A stretch of 45,311 bases of DNA from Earliella scabrosa (taxonomy: Eukaryota; Basidiomycota; Agaricomycetes; Polyporales; Polyporaceae): contig JABYQQ010000042.1 of NCBI GenBank assembly GCA_022605405.1, forward strand, positions 1-45,311, given 5' to 3'. Position numbers and translations under genes: made by a program. Under the pieces are notes generated by a model. The model was not told where the DNA came from. It did not search any database and was given only the letters and a program-made list of their open reading frames with translations. Position 1 is the stretch's first letter, and each line of letters starts with the position of its first letter. This document shows, one piece after another, positions 24,482 through 33,000 of the stretch.

Positions 24482-24675
24482 GGTAATCATAATTAACTTC
24501 GGGTATAATGACGCAATTATCACACAAGCTCCTGTAATCATAGCTCTGTGCATCCAGCAGCTGTGACAGCGTCGTGCACGGACACCAGATGGGGTGGGCA
24601 TGTGTGATAATCACGGTCACCATAATAATTACGGGTGGACATCTATTAATGCCGTATGATAATAAGAATAAAAAA
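24482..24675. repeat. Zone C': AT-rich ATAATTATCAC cluster, right
   Basis: Carries GTAATCATAATTAAC, ACGCAATTATCACAC, GTGTGATAATCACGG, ATAATAATTACGGGTGG and GATAATAAGAATAAAAA. Its outer part is the imperfect inverted complement of 12629-12710. It begins about 60 bp after the transposase stop, the same distance as zone C from its gene. Confidence 0.8.
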
Positions 24676-24687
24676 CTCTTCTGCGAG

Positions 24688-24912
24688 GGATCATGGGTGA
24701 TCATTCGTGATCATGGTGATTTTGACACCTAACAGGTATTTTTGACCAAGGGGGCCACTCATAATATGATGGTCCCCTTTGGACAAAAATCCCCGAAACG
24801 TCGCCTTCACGAGAATTCATGGATGAACACTCGGGATCATCGGTGAACACTCGGGAACACTCGGGATCATGCAGGTTCACCGATGAACTTGCATGATCAC
24901 GAGTGTTCACGA
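24688..24912. repeat. Zone B': GATCATTCGTGA / GAACACTCGGGATCAT cluster, right
   Basis: Two sub-clusters (24688-24720 and 24820-24912) of GTGATCATTCGTGATCATGG, TGAACACTCGGGATCAT and TGCATGATCACGAGTGTTC, matching zone B on the left. A long hairpin lies between the sub-clusters. Confidence 0.8.
24737..24791. repeat. Long imperfect hairpin inside zone B'
   Basis: TATTTTTGACCAAGGGGGCC is followed, after a short loop, by its near complement ending GGACAAAAATCC: about 20 paired bases with few mismatches. No counterpart was seen in the left zone B, so it may be a tiny inserted element. Confidence 0.7.
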
Positions 24913-24931
24913 CCATAGCCGAGCGCCCAGG

Positions 24932-25186
24932 CACGATGATTCACGATGAATCACGATGAATCATCGTGAAGGCCCATGAAGCCTCTTTTCCTCCTCGCTT
25001 GCAAGCTTCGCTGGCTGTCCAAGGCATCATCGTGAATCTTTGTGGTTCATCGTGAGACTCTTAGTGATATTGTAGCACAAGTTCTTGGTGGTCCTTATGT
25101 TTAGAATGTCTACATCCTGGCACATGGTGTTTCACGATGATTCATCGTGACAACTGCACATCGTGGTTCACGATGAATCATCGTGA
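24932..25186. repeat. Zone A': TCACGATGA palindrome cluster, right
   Basis: About nine ATCGTGA/TCACGAT sites in 255 bp, including dyads at 24932-24969 and around 25131-25186. It is the same motif as zone A and lies 120 bp before the ATG of the HECT gene. Confidence 0.85.
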
Positions 25187-27500
25187 GCCTTAGGTCAGCA
25201 CTCTGCATTGCTGCAGTGAGGCGACTTGGAGTCGCATCGGTCTTCTTGCCCTTGCCCTTGCCTTCGTCTTGTTAACTGCTGCCTTCTGAATACAGATTCT
25301 GCTAACACAATGTCTGCTCCCCCTTCGCCCACTGTTCCTCCTCTGTATCCTCGCACAAAATGTATCATGAATCAATGTCTTTGTACAGCCTTTATCGTCC
25401 AAGTCGGAACTGGATATACTCCTGTCGGTTGCTTTGGAGTCGGGTTATTGGCTGTCACTAACCAGTCGTTAACTGCTACTAGATTCCTATGCACCCACAG
25501 TCCCAGTGTGCTATGTGCGAACATACCTGGTTCCAGCATACTCCTGAACTTCAACTTCTCGATGCGACCCAGCAGCAGGTTGCGATCGCCTATCTTTCAG
25601 GCTGTTCGTCGTCGCTGAATGGGTTATGTGGAGGCTTTCATCCTGTATGTTTGTCCTATTTCTGTCATTTTGTGCAGCTCTATAGCCAGCTTCTACAGCT
25701 GAATCTTCACGATCGCCACACTCCAAGAGCACAATGTGTCTGTGGTCAGGATCGGACTCAACATCACCTTGGGTGCGAGTTTCAGGCTATCTCACTTAAG
25801 ACTCCTGACTCAGATTCGCAACAGACTTCCTCAGGCTAATCCCATGTCTGACCCTCGTCTCTCATCTTCTCAAACTGGGCAATCTCCTGTGGGATCGTAT
25901 TCGGCTTCGTCGTTCATTGCCTCGGCGATGTCAGCCCCAGGGGTTCCCTCTCCTAACATCTCGTCCAGTTCTTCATCTATGCTCCCTTCTCAATCTATGC
26001 CTCCTTCACTGTCAGCTGCTTCGCAATACATCCCTACTACTATGCCCACCTCCTTGCCCATGATGCCGACTCCCCCATCGAACATGCCAGTCCCTTCTCC
26101 CACTATGTCTATGTATCCTCCTCCTATGCATACTCGCTCTGCCTCTCTTCCCTCTGGTTTCACAGCACCCTCAGGTTTCACAGCACCCTCTGGTCTGTCG
26201 TACAATACTCGTCCAATATCTGCGATGAGTGTCCCTCTCAACGAAGTCTCTCCGATTACAGCTCTTGCAAATTCTCTCGCGATGGGACGAAACATCACTG
26301 CACAGCGCAGCGCAAGTGCCCGCCGCAACCTTCCCCAACATGCTGGAGCAAACACGATCAAGGTTACACGAGGATCGTCATCGGTAACTGCCTCAGGACC
26401 AGTTATCGTCACCACCCATGCTCAGATAGCCATTTTTCCAATCGCTGTATGCACTTTCACTCGCTGACTACATCGCACACTAATATGTTCAACAGGATGG
26501 CCCTGAAGTCCGACGACTTGGTCATGCCATCTTCCCTTGCCAGCTCAATGTTCAGATCTACAATAACCATCTCGCATCTATTCTCACTACTCTTCGCACC
26601 CACAATCTTCTTATCGAGACCAACTTCACTGCTTCTCACACCGAACAGATCTGGTCCCACATCGATACTCTCGTTACTGATCATCTTCACAATGTTGGAC
26701 TCGTGCTTCCCTCGCCACCAGCAGCCGAGTCCATGTCGCATGCAGCTCCTCGCACTTACGATATGCTTGACTGGGGTGTTATGATGAAGAAGCGCACCAA
26801 TCAGGCTGGTGGTTCTTTCTACCTCGAATGGGCCGATTACAATGGTGTCGATATCACACTTCAACGCCTCACAAAGCTGTTCACTCATCCCACGGACAAG
26901 AACATATGTCTCATCATCATTTGTATGTGCTATGGACAACATCATTTTCCTGTTGCTCACCGTGGTGCATAGGCCCAAAGACCAAAACTATCTCCCTTCC
27001 TCTCACTCCTGATCTCGTCTCCGATCGTCATTGTGCTTGTCATGACAAAGCCCATTACTGCACTGCATACCGCCGCTTTCTCACATTCATCAAGTACCGT
27101 ACTCGCGCACGATGGACTCCCCCTGCAACTGTTGCGTGCGATGACGAGCTGTGTCCCCCATGCGATCTCTGCCAGCGCCAACCTGGACGATATGACGAAG
27201 TCACGATGCAGACTACACCTCCGCGTGTCCCTGGTTCTTCACGAGTACATCCTCGCTCTCCTCAAAGCCCCGAAGACCAACCAGCTCGCAAGCGGCACAC
27301 TGGGTCAGTTTCGCAAGTTCGACACCCATCTCTCACTCCACTACTCATTCCTGGAGCTTCGTCCTCTTTGACACCTGCTCTCGACACAATGTCGCTTGTC
27401 TCGGCCCCTGGCATCGATGCTGAAAAGATGCCTGAATCAGACTCGGACCCAGATGAAACTCGGTTTCCATCATTTTCCCAGCTGGTCGCCAATCTGGACA

Positions 27501-28142
27501 CCACTCGAGTCTCAACTCCAAGTGCGACGACTCGAGTTCCAACTCCGAGTATGACCACTCGAGTCCCGACTCCGAGTACGACCACCCGGGTTCCCACTCC
27601 GACGAGTACGACCACTCGAGGAGTCCCGACTCCGAGTACGACCACCCGGGTTCCCACTCCGACGAGTACGACCACTCGAGGAGTCCCGACTCCGAGTACG
27701 ACCACTCGAGTCCTGACTCCGAGTACGACCACTCGGGTCCCCACTCCGATGAGTACGACCACTCGGGTCCCGACTCCGAGTACGACCACTCGGGTCCCGA
27801 CTCCGAGTACGACCACTCGAGGAGTCCCGACTCCGAGTATGACCACTCGGGTTCCCACTCCGACGAGTACGACCACTCGAGGAGTCCCGACTCCGAGTAC
27901 GACCACTCGGGTTCCCACTCCGACGAGTACGACCACTCGAGGAGTCCCGACTCCGAGTACGACCACTCGGGTTCCCACTCCGACGAGTACGACCACTCGA
28001 GGAGTCCCGACTCCGAGTACGACCACTCGGGTCCCAACTCCGAGTACAACCACTCGAGTCCTGACTCCGACGAGTACGACCACTCGGGTTCCGACTCCAA
28101 GTACGACCACTCGGGTCCCGACTCCGACGAGTACGACCACAA
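27501..28142 (+). repeat. Coding minisatellite (Thr/Pro repeat) in the HECT gene
   Basis: About 640 bp of 27, 30, 33 and 36 bp units built on CGAGTCCCGACTCCGAGTAC and GACCACTCG. The plus frame reads TTRVPTPST, TTRGVPTPST and TTRVPTPTST variants. All unit lengths are multiples of three, so the frame survives changes in copy number. It would form a flexible, phosphorylatable linker between the Cys-rich part and the HECT lobe. Confidence 0.93.
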
Positions 28143-28914
28143 CGATGGCTGCAAACACCATTGTCCTTCCTGATCCAGCTCTCCCCTGTACCACTGAGCT
28201 CCAGGAATGGTGCGAGAGAGTCTCCGACTCTCGCTGGGAGTGCCGAGGAGCCGAGTTGGCCATTGAGCTGGCTGCACAGACACCTCAGCAACTGGGTGCT
28301 GCTCTTCTCGCGTATCTTCTGCATATTCATGAACATCCAATTTCATGGACTCGCGAGGATTGGGAACACTCGGCTGGAGTTACAAAGTTCACCGAGTTTG
28401 AGGTGTACGACTTTGCTGCAGCCTGGAGTCCTCACATATCAGCGTAAGAGATCTGTCAGTGTCTGTATGCGCGCACCATAAACTGACTCCTCTTGTCCAT
28501 AGTGGGGAGGCGGTTGGTGCAGGAGTTTGTCGTGCGATGCTTCTTGAGGCAGTTCGCCAGATGACCACCAATGCAGCGTTCTGGAATGAGCGAGGTGGAT
28601 ACAAACATCCAGTCTTTCTTGACAACAGCACCACCAATGTGTCTCGCACAGCTTCATGGCGCACTTTTGGAGCCCTGTGTGGACTGTTCATTGCTCGCCT
28701 AGGTGTTGGTCCTCTGCCAGTCTCACCATTTCTCATCGCCACTGCTCTGCTCTCTCTCTTCGGACCCGATGAAGATTTCAGCTTTGCCTATCTTGATGAC
28801 GTCCATCCTTCCATCGTTGGCAACAACTCGCGCTACATCGCAGATGTTATCATACCCCTCACTAATCTTCCGACTCTTGTCGCCCTCGATCCAGAGCTTG
28901 CTGCCCAGTTTGAG

Positions 28915-28919
28915 CCTTG
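28915..28919 (+). other. Left target-site duplication of the copia element
   Basis: CCTTG directly before the left LTR (TGTTGAAC). The same five bases follow the right LTR at 35445-35449. Five base pairs is the usual copia integrase spacing. Confidence 0.95.
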
Positions 28920-29499
28920 TGTTGAACTTAGGGTTATCCGGCACTGTCCGGACCGATATGTCCCCATATGGACTTGTGGCTATGCGTTCACATGACGCAC
29001 AGCATGGGCTATGCTTCTTCGTTACTATATATAGATAACTCTGCATCTGTACGATAGTTCTTTCTTTCCGGACTTTACCTCTACGTACCAGTGCGTTCTA
29101 CGATGTTCCGGATAGTTCCAGACCTTATGTCTGACTCAGACTTGGTGCTCATCCTCGCGTCATACTGACTCATCCTCGCACCATAGCCTCGTATGCCTCT
29201 TACTCATCGTCTTGTGGCTAACATGTGACTGCTTTCTACGCTTACTCAGCTACCTTCCCTACATCTATATAAGCAGCTCACATTTCGCCTCTGCTCTTCA
29301 GTCGTTCGCTCACTGACTGAAGAGTAAGTCTCTTACATACATATGCCTTCTACTTACTTACTGACTAAGTACTTGTAGTCTCTCTCTGTTCGACTTACAG
29401 GTACTTATCTATGCAATATAGTCGTTTGCTCACTGACTGAAGATCTCTCTCTGTTCGACTTACAGTCGGCTCCCAGCCTTCCAGGTCTGAAGTTCATCA
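28920..29499 (+). repeat. Left LTR of the copia element
   Basis: 580 bp, TGTTGAAC..GTTCATCA. It holds a TATA box at 29266-29273. A short block, AGTCGTTCGCTCACTGACTG followed by AAGA and TCTCTCTGTTCGACTTACAG, occurs twice within about 120 bp. A GTAAGT..TAG pair between the copies could be a leader intron. Confidence 0.95.
29266..29273 (+). promoter_or_regulatory. TATA box of the 5' LTR
   Basis: TATATAAG, repeated at 35211-35218 in the right LTR. Transcription would start roughly 30 bp downstream, near the first GTCGTTCGCTCACTGACTG block. Confidence 0.7.
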
Positions 29500-29516
29500 G
29501 GTTATGAGCCCTGCGC
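29500..29516 (+). other. Primer binding site complementary to the tRNA-iMet anticodon arm
   Basis: GGTTATGAGCCCTGCGC follows the LTR directly. Its complement, GCGCAGGGCTCATAACC, is the anticodon stem-loop of initiator tRNA-Met (CAT anticodon). It is not the tRNA 3' end, so priming would use an internal tRNA fragment, as in Drosophila copia. Confidence 0.8.
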
Positions 29517-30011
29517 TCTGACCGGTTGCTACTTCGTCGACATCTTCGTGCGCACACCTCTCTCTTCGTCGACTCTCTGCCCGTGCTCCCTCCATCTTTC
29601 CTCACCTCTTGACTGTGCCCGCCGACACTGCTGCCAGGGGGACATTCCTGCGCTCGTGACGCAGCCCTGAGCGCTTTTGTATAGTTGTCGCGTAGCTAGT
29701 ACTGTTGTACAGCCTGTTGTGCTCTCGAGGCATTTGGGCTTTCAGGTATCCCTCTGCCAGGCCACGCACTTGCGCCCGCCAGCAGTTGTATCCGGGGTGC
29801 TTATCACCTTTGGAGACGGAGGACAACCGTGTGGACCCTCCTTACCGTACCCTTTGCTCTCGTATAGCTACTATAGTCTTTCTGGGCACAGTTGGCAACT
29901 TCTATCCAGATTGTCGGGATCTCCAGCTTCCTGACTTTCTTGGCTCGCCTCAATAGGTGTTCCCCATCTACCGTTTCGCACGTGGCATCGTCAATCATCG
30001 CACCCTTCTAG

Positions 30012-33000
30012 ACCACAGTTTTGGAGCCGACACCAGCATCTCCTCTCTCTGAGGCGGAAGTCGAGGATCTGATTGACTCCCAGTCGTCATCTGACTCCTC
30101 TGACTACGTACCCACTGCTGATTCTTGCCGGGATCGTCCCCACATCCTAGACGAGGAGTTCCCTTCGGACTCTCATCTCCACTCGGACGGCTTCTGGTAC
30201 AACTGTAACCGAGAACTTTGTCCTCATCGGTACAACGGAGTCCGACCCGAAAAATATCCTGGCACATTCAAGTGGGCTCTTCCATCACCCGATCAGGAGG
30301 ATTTCCTTGCTGGAGTCAACACTGCCCTTCCAGTCGCATCAGACACACCCTATACCACTCCTCTTCCTTTCATCGTCCTAATCCCTCCTACTCCGGAGGT
30401 TATCCCTGAGCCATTCGAGACTCTCCCTCCTCCTCTCGTCGAGTTACCTCCTCCTATCGCAACACCGCTTCCGCCGGTCACACCGGTAACAACATCTGTA
30501 GACTTCTCGGAGGACTACCTCGACTCATCGCACTTTCTCTTATCAATCATGGGAGACGTCAAGCTCGACTCTATCCCTTCCCTTTCGTCGGCGAACCAGT
30601 ACACCGACTGGTCTGCCAAGATGAAGGGCTACTTCATCTTCATGGGCTGTTGGGACGTCGTCAACGGCAAGACCAAACGTCCAACTGCTGCCGACAAGCA
30701 GGAGTCCTGGGACAAGCTCGACGGGCAGGCTCGCGGCATGATGTACATGCGGGTCGCTCAGAGCTTCCATTACATCCTCGATGCGGAAATTCTCGACACC
30801 GTTACAACCAGTGGGTCCTCTACCACTACATCTCGGGAACAGACCGCAGCAGACATGTGGAAGTCCCTGAAGGACAAGTTTGGCACGCCGAACAGTGCTC
30901 ATGTCTGGGGACAGTTCGAGACCCTTGTGGCTGAACCTCGGATAAACGAGCAGAAGTCCCTGCAGGATCAGATGATGCGTATCGTCAACCGCATGGATGA
31001 CATCACCAAGAACAAGGTGACGCTCTCTGCCCAGATGAAGGCCCTCCTCCTTCTGTCGAAGATTCCGGAGTCCTATCGGTCTATGATCTCTGCGCTCATG
31101 GCGACCATCGATGTCGACAAGGTCACCGTCGAGGACATCATGTCCAAGACCTTGGCCGAGGAGTCGCTGCGCAAGGCCGGACAATCCGCGAACCGGGTCT
31201 CGCAGACCAAGCCTAAGCCTAAGGGTCCTTGCTCTCACTGCGGTGGCTCTAATCATCATGAGTCCAACTGCTGGGACAAGCATCCCGAGAAGAAGCCCAA
31301 GGGCAAAGGCAAGGGAAAGGGAAAGGCGAAGGACAAGGATAAGGACAAGGACAAAGGGAATAACAAGGACAATCAGCCCCATGCGCATACCGTCGTCGAG
31401 TCTCAGTCTGTAAATGTAGTCGCGTCGTCTAACATTGTTGGTTCTTTCTACCCCGAGGCCCTTGTTGCCTCTAGTGAGAACTGGACTGCATGGCTGATGG
31501 ACTCAGGTGCCTCTCAACATATCACGGGCGACCTAAGTGACTTCTCCGAGTATCAACCGTTTGATACGCCCATCAGCTTCAATACTGCTGATGCGAGCAA
31601 CATGATCCTTGCTCTCGGGAAGGGCACGGTCCGTGGTAACACTTGGGTTGATGGTGACAAGGTTCCGATCGCGCTCACCCATGTGTACTACATCCCGAAG
31701 TTGAGAGGTCGTATCTTCTCGACAGGCACCATTGAGCGCAACGGGTACTCCCTTGTCCAAGGAGATGGGAAGATGTGCATCTTTGACAAGCTGCCAGAAG
31801 GCGCTGTCAAATTTGGTTCGACGATTCGGATCAAGGGTCGCAAGATCCTTGAAGCGGAGTACAACGTCCTGAGCAATATCTACTGGGCTAAGCTCGAACT
31901 TCACAATGGCCAGCGTGTTCATCTTAACGTCAGCCGCTTTCGTACCTTGCACCGTCGCTTTGGTCATCTCGGCAAGGACGCGCTGCGCCATCTCCCGAAG
32001 AACGTCCGAGGGGTTGATTCTGTTGATTCCCCTGAAGACGAAGATGAACCGTGTGAGGGATGTGCCTGGGGCAAATCCACTCGTCTCCCCTTTCCACCTT
32101 CTGATAAGCGTGCTACGGAACCACTCGAGCTCGTTCACACCGATCTTGATGGCCCGATGCGCACACAAGCTATCGGAGGTTACAAGTATTTCGCCGGTTT
32201 CATTGATGACTACTCCGGACTCGCCCGTGCTTACTACCTTAAGTCGAAGTCGGATGCGTTCCAAGCGTTCCTCGACTACAAGGCGTGGGCTGAGACCCAG
32301 ACCGGTCGAAAGATCAAGAAGGTCCGCTCGGACCGAGGGGGAGAATACACTTCTACCGAGTTCTCTGAGCTTCTTCGTTCGCACGGGATCGAGCACCAGA
32401 AGACTATGCCTGGCTCTCCGCAGCAGAATGGACGCGCTGAGCGCTGGAACCGTACTATCGTCGAAAAAGCCATGGCCATGCTCCATCAGGCAGGTCTTAG
32501 TCACGGTTTCTGGCAACTCGCCGTTGATGCAGCCGTTCATATCTACAATCGTCAACCGATGCGTCGACACAAATGGCAATGCCCCATCACCAAGTGGGAC
32601 GGAACCGTTCCGGACGTCTCCTACTTCCGAGTGTTTGGGTGCAAAGCCTTTGTACACGTGCAGAAGGCAAAGCGCGAAGGGAAACTCGACAAGAAGGCTG
32701 TCGAGATGATCTTCGTGGGGTATGAGTCTGGTTCCAAGGGGTATAAGTTTTGGAATCCAGCCAACCGCTCTATCGTAGTGTCTCGCGATGTGACATTCGA
32801 TGAAGAGTCTTTCCCTGCTCGTAAACTCCCCGGCAATCATCCTGTTACCCCGGATGACCATCCGTTCCCAGATGATCAGTCTGATAAGGCTTCCGAAGCT
32901 GATGTCGACGGTCATGAGGACGACCTCCATCCCGAGATTGTTCCTGATCTCCCAGATCTACCACCTGACCCTCCAGCGGATGCTCAGCCTCCTCCAGCTG

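Larger units (their letters stand above)
12205..25186. mobile_element. Putative 13 kb KDZ transposon with mirrored subterminal repeats
   Basis: A five-gene cluster with a KDZ transposase is enclosed by three classes of short palindromic repeats in mirror order: A 12205-12485, B 12521-12610, C 12629-12920; then C' 24482-24675, B' 24688-24912, A' 24932-25186. Part of C and C' forms an imperfect inverted repeat: AGATGTCCACCTGTAATTAT on the left and its near complement around 24628-24650. I could not fix the exact ends or a target duplication, so the outermost A zones may instead belong to the flanking integrase/HECT promoter region. The left gene group reads outward and the right group reads rightward from a divergent start near 18.6 kb. 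Confidence 0.6.

Noticed and set aside
27262..28346. Minus-strand frames of 333, 333 and 274 codons
   Set aside because: They mirror the Thr/Pro minisatellite of the plus-strand HECT exon and have no unique sequence of their own.
31533..32930. 465-codon minus-strand frame
   Set aside because: It is antisense to the copia integrase and protease coding region; the plus strand carries all hallmark motifs.
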